Shown piece by piece: positions 18,945-28,867 of a DNA stretch of 64,000 nucleotides. The DNA lies in assembly GCA_019828595.1 (NCBI GenBank), contig JAHQRK010000016.1:1839444-1903443 (forward strand), given 5' to 3'. Positions within the stretch are counted from its first letter, which is position 1. Each line of letters begins with the position of its first letter. The position numbers and the translations under genes are program-made. Below the pieces are notes generated by a model, which ran no database searches, was not told the origin of the DNA, and was given only the letters and a program-made list of their open reading frames with translations. The DNA comes from Aphanomyces cochlioides (lineage: Eukaryota; Oomycota; Saprolegniomycetes; Saprolegniales; Verrucalvaceae).

Positions 18945-21641
18945 ATGGCGAGAAGCAAAGGACGAGAGACCAACCGCTCAAGCAAAGCAAAGGAAGCTCC
19001 CAAGGCTACGCCGCAACGATCCACGAGGTCTTCTCGTGCTAGCCAAGAGGACACGAAAGAGAGTGAAGAAGAAGAAGCTGATGATGAAGGCAATGACGAC
19101 AACGACGATGAAGTTGAAGACAGCGATGACGAAGATGATGATGACGACGAAGACGATGATGATGATGAAGATGACGATGGCTTTGAAGACCAAGGATCTT
19201 CATCTGATGAAGACGATGACGAAGAAGTGGATGAAGATGAATCGGAAGATGAAAAAGCTACTCGAAGGCTAGTCGAGTCTCGCGAACAACAACTGCAGCG
19301 CATGCGTGAAGACGGATCACTACGTATTGCATCACATCTACACATCGATGATTTGTCGTCGGACGACGAGGTACTTTATCTTGTTAAACTTGACGATCTA
19401 ATGAACACTAACAGGAAGCGCATAACACAATTGGCAATGTACCTCTACGCTGGTACGAAGAATACGACCACATTGGTTACACAGTAGACGGACAAAAGAT
19501 CATCAAACAGAACAAGTCAGATGGAATTGACGATGCCATTGCTGCCAAGGACGACCCGAACTACAGGTATTTGACTTCTATGGTTGCTTCGTCTCATTCA
19601 TGCATGAAGTCGCACCGTCTATGATGCATACAATGACCGTAAGGTCGTATTGACTGACCGTGAACTTGAAATCATTCGTCGTATTCAATCTGGAGCGTTT
19701 GCCCATCCGGAATTTGATGCTCACGCGGTAGGACAGGCTGCTAAATTCTGCTAAATCTACTCCTCACAGGACCTAGTGGAAACATTTACATCTGAAAAAA
19801 TGATTCACTCTCTCGGTAATGACCAAGAACCTAAGAGTCGATTCTTGCCGTCGAAGTGGGAGGTCTGCAAAATTGGTTATGATCAGCGACTGAACTTGCT
19901 CTGTAGAAAATGAAAGTGCTGAAGATCATGAAGGGGATTAAGGAAGGTCGAATCCAAGTCGACAAAAAACCCGACGAAAAACCTGATGTGTTTCAAATGT
20001 GGTTTGACGATGATCAAGAAGCCCAGGTTCGCAAGGGTCCTGCCCATGTGCAGGCCCCGAAAATGGTTCTGCCTGGACATGCCGAGTCGTACAATCCACC
20101 AGAGGAATACCTTTTCACACCAGAGGAAAAACGCGCTTGGTATGCTAACGTCTTAAGTGAATTTTGTTTCACATCATCACTAGGCTTGAAATGGACCCGT
20201 CTGATCGTGAAATCAACTTCGTCCCTCAGAAGTTCAATTCTCTGCGTGATGTGTGTGGTTATTCAAATTTTGTGCGCGAACGATTTGAACGTTGCTTGGA
20301 CTTGTACCTTGATCACCCGTGACTTAATTTAACGGACGATAGGTACCTCTGCCCTCGTGTCAACAAGCGACGACTGAATATCGACCCCGAAAGCTTGGTG
20401 CCACAATTGCCAAAACCGCGTGACTTACGTCCTTTCCCTAACACATTGGCACTCCTTTTTACTGGCCATACTGGTCGCGTCCGATCTTTGTCCATGGATC
20501 CTTTGGGCCAATACTTAGTGTCTGGTTCAGAAGATCATACAGTAAGGCTTTGGGAAGTGGAGACTGGTCGATGCCTGCACACGTGGAACATCGGCGCTAT
20601 TGTTCAGAAAGTTGAGTGGTGCCCTAACAAAGAACATCACGTGGTTGCTGTGGCTGCAGCTAAGAAGATGCTTCTGATTGCAACCGGCACCGGAAATGGC
20701 GATGAAACAGATATCACAAATGCTTTGCTGGGTGATGGAGAGGCCGGTGCGTTCGACTCAAAGGCTGATGATGAGAATGTGACCATTGTGGATACGACTG
20801 AAGAAGCGATCGATGATGCAGCCCGCAAAGCCCGGATATTTGTCAAATGGACCTTTCATGCTACGCGTGGACGAAATGGACGGGGCGTGCGCGCTGTCAT
20901 GCACCACAGTGGTAGTGTTACAGACATTGCATGGCATTACAAGGGCGACTACATTGCCACAGTTGTGCCATCGGCTGATTCCTCGTCAGTCTTGATCCAC
21001 CAGATCTCCAAACGTTCGACACAAAATCCTTTCTCCAAGAAACTCGGTGCTATTCAGACTGTTTCGTTCCATCCAAGCAAACCTTTCTTTTTCTTGGCCA
21101 CACAAACCCATGTTCGCGTATACAACCTTGTGCAGCAGGCGATGGTGAAGAAATTGAGCAGTGGTGTCAAGTGGATTTCGTGTATGCACGTGCACCCAAG
21201 TGGCGACCACGTCCTTGTGGGCAGTTATGATCGCCGCCTCTGCTGGTTTGACTTGGATTTGAGCTCAACTCCATACAAGACGCTCAAATATCACGAGAAG
21301 GCTACTCGCGCTGTCACATTCCACAAACGGTAAGGAATAGACGAAGATAGCACGTTGACATTAGATAGATATCCATTGATGGCATCTGCCTCGGATGACG
21401 GCACGATCCACATTTTCCATTCGATGGTTTACTCGGACTTGATCAAGAACCCATTGATTGTGCCCCTTAAAATCTTGCGTGGACATGAAGTTACTGGTGG
21501 CCTGGGTGTCATGGCGCTTGCCTTCCATCCTACTTTGGTAAGCATTTTATTGTTTTCACTACGCTCACGAATGTTACTTAGCCTTGGGTTGCAAGTGGTG
21601 GCGCAGACAACACGATTCGCTTGTTTCAGAACATCCACTAA
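18945..21641 (+). CDS. BOP1: BOP1 / ERB1 ribosome biogenesis WD40 protein
   Basis: Member of the PeBoW (Pes1-Bop1-WDR12) complex required for 27S/32S pre-rRNA processing in the nucleolus. Exon 1 (18945-19370) holds a basic start and a very long Asp/Glu/Ser tract. From 19415 the BOP1 N-terminal domain runs through short exons: [19 protein letters not shown], then [20 protein letters not shown], then [46 protein letters not shown] and [13 protein letters not shown]. The C-terminal beta-propeller starts at [30 protein letters not shown] and continues to [15 protein letters not shown]. The last exons give [16 protein letters not shown] and [18 protein letters not shown], stopping at 21641. Domain order and motifs are all those of BOP1. 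The exact short-exon borders are approximate. Confidence 0.95.
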
Positions 21642-21743
21642 CGAGCTCTTCGTGGATACAAGCCGCCTTTTAAGATACAAGTTGTCACAAAAAGAGAACA
21701 TGAATTAACACGGACAAACATGAAATATAGATCGTTCTTGTCG

Positions 21744-22219
21744 CTACTTTTTCGAGCGACGAAAGCCAAACCAGCTTCGACTTGGTTTTTTCTCTCCTTG
21801 TTCGTCGAAGTCGTCTTGGTTGTCAACCACCCGCTTTTCCTTCTTGTTTTGTCGATCCGATTCAAACAGGGTTCCTGTCGTTGGTTCCCCATCGCCATCC
21901 AAGAGGCTCGATCCGTCAATCTTTCCTTTGCGGTCCATGTCACCGAAGAGACTGTTCGACTTCTTTCGTCGAAAGCCAACCATGATGACTGACAAACTGG
22001 CAATATTGAAAATGGAGCTTTTTGTTGCGCCCTGGCTTCATGTCCAAGTTTCATTGGCTACAGCCAAATCAGATTGACCAGCAAGATGGGTGCCGTAACG
22101 TTAGGATGAACCCAACATTCAATACAAGGAATTATGATGGGGAACATTGTGCTCAAGCACAAGACGGACAAGACAAAAGAGGTGAGGCCAAGCTTGATCG
22201 TTTCATTAAGTACCTTCAT
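21744..22219 (-). CDS. Small two-helix membrane protein, unknown function (142 aa)
   Basis: Not recognised. Two exons join in frame: 22219-22079 (MKVLNETIKLGL...) and 22031-21744, across a 47-nt GT-AG intron. Two hydrophobic segments are visible: one from LTSFVLSVLCLSTMFPIIIP, the other over ILLGATKSSIFNIASLSVIMVGF, which spans the splice junction. The rest is a charged, Lys/Asp-rich cytosolic-type tail. The tail carries the short motif GFRR(K/S)K both right after the second helix and at its very end (WFGFRRSKK). It lies tail-to-tail with BOP1, about 100 bases away. Coding status is supported by the clean splice and the membrane pattern; a further upstream exon cannot be excluded. Confidence 0.5.
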
Positions 22220-22619
22220 GCTGACTCATACAGTAAAGTACAAAAGGTACAAACGAGTACAGGGATGAACTTGTGCTTAATACGTGTACTTGTCGTATGA
22301 TGAAGTATCGCTTAGTCTAGCAGTTATCACTCTAAAGTCTCTGTGGGTGTCCGGCAATGCTCATCCTTGAGCGCCATAGCAGGGGAAGGTTTTCGGGGGG
22401 CCTCACACAGACAATTGGTACTTTGATAAAAGATGAGGCACGACTCGTTTTAAATAAGCTCGACGAAACGTAGAGTGGAGAGAGACATATTAGTGAAAGT
22501 TCTAGTTGCAAAATAGCTCTTTTGTTATGTCAATCTTAATATGAATTTACTCTTGAGACGAAAGTAGTTTGGGCTTCCAGTCAGCTCGCCAAGCCATTGC
22601 AGTTTGTAACTGGCAGCAC
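22220..22619. other. Intergenic spacer, no feature seen
   Basis: About 400 bases between the small membrane-protein gene and the 3' end of the first FSP1-like copy. No gene, RNA or repeat was recognised; it presumably holds the promoter of the membrane-protein gene. Confidence 0.5.
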
Positions 22620-22623
22620 CTTC

Positions 22624-23637
22624 ATATCTCTAAGGCTCTTGAGTTGACACAAGACGCTCACCGTCGAGAGTGGTGTTCCAAACTGTCAAAAACTTGGACG
22701 AAAAGTAGTCACGACTCTTGATCTCACGAACTTGGGGGGACTCCAACAGTCCACCTGGAAATGGAAGTTGACCCACTCCCCCCTCTCGCCCCAACGGAAT
22801 CACCATCATATCAGGCGATGACTCATCCACAACAAAAGGTTCGACACTCGCCTCAGGATTTTCGAGCAACTTTGCCACTTGCGTCGCGACATGCTGGCCT
22901 TGCATACGCCCCATGTACGATGTCTTAGGAGTCGGATGGTCGTTCGCATCGCCAATCACAAACACGTTGTTAAAGCCAATCAGTTGACATCCAGGTGTGA
23001 CTCGAATGGCTTGATTCGAAGGTGAAAGCAGAGCAGGATCAAGACGACGCACCAAGTCGGCGTTCGGGGTCAAACCAGCACACACGAGTTGAACATCCGA
23101 CTGAATCTCCGTGCCTTTGTCTGTCACGACGGTGGTCGACGAGAAGCTGTGAGTCTTCAGACGCTCTGGTAGACGTTCTCCTCGAATCACATGCACATTC
23201 AACTTGGCCAGTTTCTCATCGAGTTGGTCACGAAATCCGTCCTTGAGGCGACAGTTGTGGAGGAGTTGGCGATTGGCTTCAAGGATCGTCACACGCTTTG
23301 AAGGGTACGTGTGGGCGATTTCTGCAGCGGCTTCAACGCCAACTGGACCACCTCCGATGATGAGAACGGACGATGCTGCTCGGATATGGTTGGCGGTGTC
23401 CGTGATGGCTTTTTCGACAGTCTCGCGGGTGTATTGGTCATTGGGGACTTTGATTGGAGACACATAGCTGGATCCCGTTGCGAGCACCAGGTAGTCAAAT
23501 GGGACATGCACGGTGGAGTCGACTTGATCATGAACAATGGAACGCACGACGAGATGATCCGTCTCAATGCGATCAGCCATGCCTCGGATGATCTTGGCAT
23601 GGGGATATGGCAATGCATGCGTGAGAGGAACGAAGAG
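22624..23637. repeat. Inverted duplication, arm A
   Basis: Arm A of a roughly 1,014-bp inverted repeat whose partner is 24030-25043; the spacer is about 392 bp. Translations in all frames agree between the arms except at one position, plus two base differences just past the stop codon. The inner breakpoint is sharp at 23637/24030. An arm pair this long and this identical implies a very recent duplication, gene conversion, or an assembly artefact. Confidence 0.9.
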
Positions 23638-23664
23638 ATTCTTGACATAGGATGGATCGACCAT
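22630..23664 (-). CDS. FSP1/AIFM2-like NAD(P)H oxidoreductase, copy A, N-terminus missing
   Basis: Pyridine-nucleotide oxidoreductase of the AIFM2/FSP1 group, which reduces quinones at membranes. The open frame from MVDPSYVKN gives 344 residues. It contains YLVLATGSSYVSP, the NAD(P)H-binding Rossmann motif SVLIIGGGPVGVEAAAEI, LVCAGLTPNADL and the FAD-ribityl motif NNVFVIGDANDHPTP. The first FAD Rossmann strand (GxGxxG near the N-terminus), found in all functional members, is not in this frame. Just upstream, ATGTCCAAGCAAATCGTG (from 23693) looks like a family start (MSKQIV), but it runs straight into the SRAMVDPS segment out of frame. That suggests an internal deletion of about 45 codons or an unrecognised exon. 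It is inverted relative to copy B. Function as encoded is doubtful. Confidence 0.7.
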   Translation of the reverse strand: MVDPSYVKNLFVPLTHALPYPHAKIIRGMADRIETDHLVVRSIVHDQVDSTVHVPFDYLVLATGSSYVSPIKVPNDQYTRETVEKAITDTANHIRAASSVLIIGGGPVGVEAAAEIAHTYPSKRVTILEANRQLLHNCRLKDGFRDQLDEKLAKLNVHVIRGERLPERLKTHSFSSTTVVTDKGTEIQSDVQLVCAGLTPNADLVRRLDPALLSPSNQAIRVTPGCQLIGFNNVFVIGDANDHPTPKTSYMGRMQGQHVATQVAKLLENPEASVEPFVVDESSPDMMVIPLGREGGVGQLPFPGGLLESPQVREIKSRDYFSSKFLTVWNTTLDGERLVSTQEP

Positions 23665-23984
23665 GGCCCGAGAGACACGATTTGCTTGGACATGTTGAAT
23701 TGAAAAATGAGTTGCAGAGTTGGTGTGGAGGATGTTGCCGTGGACGGTTGATTTCGTTTCGGGGGCTGATTACGCATTGACGACGTCCCACTGTTTATCT
23801 CGTTTGGATGTTTACCGAAGGATGGCAACGAGTTCGTCTCAATGACGACGTTCTGTCGTCCACAAGTATAACCTTTGTGAACTAATTGACAGAGATTCTC
23901 TGAATTCTTGACGTCATGATCGCTGTCAATCTATCAGTGCGAGCTCAACCATAGAATCCTGGAAAATGACCGAATTCGAGGCTT
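23665..23984. other. Spacer of the inverted duplication
   Basis: Unique sequence between the two oxidoreductase copies. On the minus strand it includes the presumed remnant start codon of copy A at 23693. Upstream of that, a segment reading KVILVDDRT (about 23850-23880) could be a scrap of the missing N-terminal fold, but it is out of register and unproven. Confidence 0.4.
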
Positions 23985-25037
23985 TTGCGGGTTATTTTAC
24001 TTCACTTACGTCAGGTTCTATGGTGTGTACTCTTCGTTCCTCTCACGCATGCATTGCCATATCCCCATGCCAAGATCATCCGAGGCATTGCTGATCGCAT
24101 TGAGACGGATCATCTCGTCGTGCGTTCCATTGTTCATGATCAAGTCGACTCCACCGTGCATGTCCCATTTGACTACCTGGTGCTCGCAACGGGATCCAGC
24201 TATGTGTCTCCAATCAAAGTCCCCAATGACCAATACACCCGCGAGACTGTCGAAAAAGCCATCACGGACACCGCCAACCATATCCGAGCAGCATCGTCCG
24301 TTCTCATCATCGGAGGTGGTCCAGTTGGCGTTGAAGCCGCTGCAGAAATCGCCCACACGTACCCTTCAAAGCGTGTGACGATCCTTGAAGCCAATCGCCA
24401 ACTCCTCCACAACTGTCGCCTCAAGGACGGATTTCGTGACCAACTCGATGAGAAACTGGCCAAGTTGAATGTGCATGTGATTCGAGGAGAACGTCTACCA
24501 GAGCGTCTGAAGACTCACAGCTTCTCGTCGACCACCGTCGTGACAGACAAAGGCACGGAGATTCAGTCGGATGTTCAACTCGTGTGTGCTGGTTTGACCC
24601 CGAACGCCGACTTGGTGCGTCGTCTTGATCCTGCTCTGCTTTCACCTTCGAATCAAGCCATTCGAGTCACACCTGGATGTCAACTGATTGGCTTTAACAA
24701 CGTGTTTGTGATTGGCGATGCGAACGACCATCCGACTCCTAAGACATCGTACATGGGGCGTATGCAAGGCCAGCATGTCGCGACGCAAGTGGCAAAGTTG
24801 CTCGAAAATCCTGAGGCGAGTGTCGAACCTTTTGTTGTGGATGAGTCATCGCCTGATATGATGGTGATTCCGTTGGGGCGAGAGGGGGGAGTGGGTCAAC
24901 TTCCATTTCCAGGTGGACTGTTGGAGTCCCCCCAAGTTCGTGAGATCAAGAGTCGTGACTACTTTTCGTCCAAGTTTTTGACAGTTTGGAACACCACTCT
25001 CGACGGTGAGCGTCTTGTGTCAACTCAAGAGCCTTAA
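23985..25037 (+). CDS. FSP1/AIFM2-like NAD(P)H oxidoreductase, copy B, 5'-truncated
   Basis: Nearly identical to copy A in opposite orientation. Homology begins abruptly at 24030 (CTCTTCGTTCC) and continues through the stop at 25035-25037. I see one difference in the coding part: ATG (Met) in copy A is ATT (Ile) here, in the IIRG(M/I)ADRIE stretch. The 15 residues before the homology (MRVILLHLRQVLWCV) are unrelated to the family, and the FAD-binding N-terminus is absent, so this is probably a duplicated fragment rather than a working gene. The Helitron 3' terminus lies two bases beyond the end of homology. No intron interrupts either copy. Confidence 0.6.
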   Translation: MRVILLHLRQVLWCVLFVPLTHALPYPHAKIIRGIADRIETDHLVVRSIVHDQVDSTVHVPFDYLVLATGSSYVSPIKVPNDQYTRETVEKAITDTANHIRAASSVLIIGGGPVGVEAAAEIAHTYPSKRVTILEANRQLLHNCRLKDGFRDQLDEKLAKLNVHVIRGERLPERLKTHSFSSTTVVTDKGTEIQSDVQLVCAGLTPNADLVRRLDPALLSPSNQAIRVTPGCQLIGFNNVFVIGDANDHPTPKTSYMGRMQGQHVATQVAKLLENPEASVEPFVVDESSPDMMVIPLGREGGVGQLPFPGGLLESPQVREIKSRDYFSSKFLTVWNTTLDGERLVSTQEP

Positions 25038-25043
25038 AGAAAT
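24030..25043. repeat. Inverted duplication, arm B
   Basis: Partner of 22624-23637. Its outer breakpoint coincides, within two bases, with the beginning of the Helitron-type sequence at 25045. Confidence 0.9.
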
Positions 25044-25044
25044 A

Positions 25045-25846
25045 CTAGGGTGAGGCCAGGGCTACGCCCCTGGGTGGAGCGTTTTGCTTTGGAAATAACA
25101 AAGATTTGCTCACACACATGAAACGTTTGAAGCCATACTATGAATTTTGAATTTGATTCAGGCCCAGTTCGAAGTAAATAAATAAGTTAACGCCGAGCAT
25201 TCTGATTGGCTACTGTTGACTGACGAATATTTTTTTTTCGTCAGGAGATAAATCATGTCCTGACCAAAAAACCGTCGACTCGTACCGAAAGAAAAATAAA
25301 TTATCCAATCAGAGATCATATTATTTTGAAACTAAGGAGACGGCATTTACTTCGCACTCCTTATTCACTTCTTTCTTATTTTACTTCGAATTGGCCTCAA
25401 TAGTTTCCCTGTTTTGTTGTGCAAAAATGCCAGTACTTGCACAGATAACACGAACGACTTATCAGTGATAATACAGACGCTCGAGGTACCCAGTCCTATT
25501 CACGGCGCATTTGACGGCAAGACAATGATGACCATGCGCTTAGATGATGCTCAAGGCGACTACCAACATGTCCGAGACCTAGTATATCTAGATGGAGAAA
25601 GGCGAACCTTAGATGGTAATCTACGGTTGTGTCCAATGTGAGCGTGGCATGTGGTGGGTGGAGGTTCTAGGAGCACGGTCAAGAAGGTCAATTTAGATGC
25701 CGAAGTTTCAGTTGATAATGTGATTGGATCGTAAAAATACTGTGGATATGTGTCCCGCCACTTAAGCTTAACATAATGTGGTTTGCCAGAAAATACTACT
25801 CTTTTTCATTCATAAATCGTACAGAATTCGCGGTATTTATTAAACA
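25045..25846. repeat. Helitron 3' segment ('leader'), copy 1 (802 bp)
   Basis: Present twice only, 3,823 bases apart. Plus-strand order: terminal CTAG and hairpin, then CTGACGAA...TTCGTCAG (a perfect 8-bp inverted repeat around a T-run, about 25221-25245). CCAAT boxes in both orientations follow (GATTGG about 25202, CCAATC about 25305), then a 75-codon open frame at 25414-25641 starting MLCKNASTCTDN. The paired CCAAT boxes could act as a promoter. The small frame is preserved in both copies with two amino-acid differences, but matches nothing I recognise. Confidence 0.75.
25056..25073 (-). other. Helitron 3' terminal hairpin, element 1
   Basis: Stem CCAGGG/CCCTGG with a 6-base loop, followed on the minus strand by CCTCACC and CTAG, then T. 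In Helitrons such a hairpin acts as the rolling-circle terminator. It is repeated identically at 28879-28896. Confidence 0.7.
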
Positions 25847-28800
25847 TCACATTGTTTAATATCGCTTATTGAACTCGTACATCCAATGAGTTGAAACTTT
25901 GATACTGGGTAATACACCTGCTAAGTATTCATGCAACACCCCTTAAGTGATTCATGATACTCGCCGTAGGCCCACTATCAACAGTGGTACTCCATCAAAA
26001 AAAGTAGCACCATCAGTTGCAATAGTGGTAACCAACGTTACACATTGTCCCCTTACTGTAAAAAGTTGAACTATGGGGAGAGGATTTACTCGTCCAAAGT
26101 CAATATGAAAATACAGTAAAAACACACGTTTTAGCTGTCCCTGGCTGCTCTATGAAAATGTCCGGTATTTCGAGCCAAAAAGGCCCTACTTCGTAACATT
26201 CGCATATCGCGTCGGAATTCGCCTTTCGGAGTCCAAGCCTCTGGCCAGAGTATGGCTTAAAGTGGCAGAAAGGGCTCGTCACCCTACTGCACAGTGTGTT
26301 GACCGCTTATTCAGCGGCCTTTTCTGCCCGAGTGAAGCTATCCTAAGACATGCATCTCACCTTGCATCGTCCCAGAAAAACTCAACTGCCATCCATCTCA
26401 TCTTTGGCAGGTATTATTTTAAATAGTAGGACAATATTTTCATTTTGTATGTGGAATTGTTTGATTATTAATATTATCGACAACTGGCACGTCCAGCAAC
26501 ATGGGTTACATCGTGACAAAACATGACACCAAGTATTGAGCAACACACCAACGAATTGACAACATCACACCAAATGGATATTTGCCATGGATATCATCGG
26601 GCAATACAACCTTGAGTGGTCAAATTAGTTGATGTTGGTTGGAAGTGCTGACTATTACGAACGAACTTGTCTCAAATTACTCTTTTTTTGACTTGGCGTT
26701 TGTATGTAAAAATGACTCATTTTTGTACTTGGAATTTGTATATAAAAATTACTCTTTTTTTGACTTGGCGTTTGTCCTTCAAAATTACTCTCGTATTTAC
26801 GTGTTGCGTTAGAGCTTTAAGTAATAGATCACATTGTTTAATATCGCTTATTGAACTCGTACATCCAATGAGTTGAAACTTTGATACTGGGTAATACACC
26901 TGCTAAGTATTCATGCAACACCCCTTAAGTGATTCATGATACTCGCCGTAGGCCCACTATCAACAGTGGTACTCCATCAAAAAAAGTAGCACCATCAGTT
27001 GCAATAGTGGTAACCAACGTTACACATTGTCCCCTTACTGTAAAAAGTTGAACTATGGGGAGAGGATTTACTCGTCCAAAGTCAATATGAAAATACAGTA
27101 AAAACACACGTTTTAGCTGTCCCTGGCTGCTCTATGAAAATGTCCGGTATTTCGAGCCAAAAAGGCCCTACTTCGTAACATTCGCATATCGCGTCGGAAT
27201 TCGCCTTTCGGAGTCCAAGCCTCTGGCCAGAGTATGGCTTAAAGTGGCAGAAAGGGCTCCTCACCCTACTACACAGTGTGTTGACCGCTTATTCAGCGGC
27301 CTTTTCTGCCCGAGTGAAGCTATCCTAAGACATGCATCTCACCTTGCATCGTCCCAGAAAAACTCAACTGCCATCCATCTCATCTTTGGCAGGTATTATT
27401 TTAAATAGTAGGACAATATTTTCATTTTGTATGTGGAATTGTTTGATTATTAATATTATCGACAACTGGCACGTCCAGCAACATGGGTTACATCGTGACA
27501 AAACATGACACCAAGTATTGAGCAACACACCAAAGAATTGACAACATCACACCAAATGGATATTTGCCATGGATATCATCGGGCAATACAACCTTGAGTG
27601 GTCAAATTAGTTGATGTTGGTTGGAAGTGCTGACTATTACGAACGAACTTGTCTCAAATTACTCTTTTTTTGACTTGGCGTTTGTATGTAAAAATGACTC
27701 ATTTTTGTACTTGGAATTTGTATATAAAAATTACTCTTTTTTTGACTTGGCGTTTGTCCTTCAAAATTACTCTCGTATTTACGTGTTGCGTTAGAGCTTT
27801 AAGTAATAGATCACATTGTTTAATATCGCTTATTGAACTCGTACATCCAATGAGTTGAAACTTTGATACTGGGTAATACACCTGCTAAGTATTCATGCAA
27901 CACCCCTTAAGTGATTCATGATACTCGCCGTAGGCCCACTATCAACAGTGGTACTCCATCAAAAAAAGTAGCACCATCAGTTGCAATAGTGGTAATAACC
28001 AACGTTACACATTGTCCCCTTACTGTAAAAAGTTGAACTATGGGGAGAGGATTTACTCGTCCAAAGTCAATATGAAAATACAGTAAAAACACACGTTTTA
28101 GCTGTCCCTGGCTGCTCTATGAAAATGTCCGGTATTTCGAGCCAAAAAGGCCCTACTTCGTAACATTCGCATATCGCGTCGGAATTCGCCTTTCGGAGTC
28201 CAAGCCTCTGGCCAGAGTATGGCTTAAAGTGGCAGAAAGGGCTCCTCACCCTACTACACAGTGTGTTGACCGCTTATTCAGCGGCCTTTTCTGCCCGAGT
28301 GAAGCTATCCTAAGACATGCATCTCACCTTGCATCGTCCCAGAAAAACTCAACTGCCATCCATCTCATCTTTGGCAGGTATTATTTTAAATAGTAGGACA
28401 ATATTTTCATTTTGTATGTGGAATTGTTTGATTATTAATATTATCGACAACTGGCACGTCCAGCAACATGGGTTACATCGTGACAAAACATGACACCAAG
28501 TATTGAGCAACACACCAAAGAATTGACAACATCACACCAAATGGATATTTGCCATGGATATCATCGGGCAATACAACCTTGAGTGGTCAAATTAGTTGAT
28601 GTTGGTTGGAAGTGCTGACTATTACGAACGAACTTGTCTCAAATTACTCTTTTTTTGACTTGGCGTTTGTATGTAAAAATGACTCATTTTTGTACTTGGA
28701 ATTTGTATATAAAAATTACTCTTTTTTTGACTTGGCGTTTGTCCTTCAAAATTACTCTTTTTTGTACTTGGAATTTGTATATAAAAATTACTCTTTTTTT

Positions 28801-28867
28801 GACTTGACGTTTGTATATAAAAATTACTCTCGTACTTACGTGTTGCATTAAAGCTTTAAGTAATAGA
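25847..28867. repeat. Tandem 5'-segment units 1-3 (element 1)
   Basis: Three units: 25847-26828 (982 bp), 26829-27810 (982 bp) and 27811-28867 (1,057 bp). The third carries an extra TAA and two additional 36-bp minisatellite copies (72 bp). It also has a distinct terminal sequence (GCATTAAAGC rather than GCGTTAGAGC). All three are the long subtype, containing the 17 bp beginning CCAGAAAAACTC. Confidence 0.92.
28640..28830. repeat. Nested 36-bp minisatellite in the repeat unit
   Basis: Each unit contains 3 tandem copies of a roughly 36-bp motif, consensus near AAATTACTCTTTTTTTGACT followed by a TGGCGTTTGTATGT-type half. The copy at the element 1 5' end has five. Because 36 is a multiple of 3, the plus strand reads as a 12-residue periodic peptide (YSFFDLAFVYKN type). 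The T-run length varies (7-9) between units. Confidence 0.8.

Larger units (their letters stand above)
25045..28867 (-). mobile_element. Non-autonomous Helitron, complete element 1 (3,823 bp)
   Basis: Read on the minus strand, the element starts TCTATTACTTAAAGC at 28867 and ends CCTCACCCTAG at 25045. Seven bases inside the CTAG is a 6-bp GC-rich hairpin (CCAGGG/CCCTGG, 25056-25073). The next base outside the CTAG is T. Helitrons, which transpose by rolling-circle replication, are defined by 5' TC, a 3' hairpin about 10-12 nt before CTRR, and insertion between A and T; all three fit. Internally, the 5' segment is present three times (28867-27811, 27810-26829, 26828-25847), followed by a single 3' segment (25846-25045). 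No Rep or helicase domain is seen, so an autonomous relative must have supplied the enzymes. No terminal inverted repeat or target duplication is apparent. Confidence 0.7.

Noticed and set aside
18865..19272. Met/Lys/Thr-rich 135-codon frame
   Set aside because: An off-frame reading of the BOP1 acidic GAT/GAC/GAA tract.
1..25000. tRNA, rRNA or other structured RNA genes
   Set aside because: I looked for tRNA-like internal boxes and conserved rRNA segments while reading and recognised none; a covariance-model scan was not possible.
28640..28830. CRISPR-like array
   Set aside because: The 36-bp copies are directly adjacent with no unique spacers, the host is eukaryotic, and no cas genes occur.
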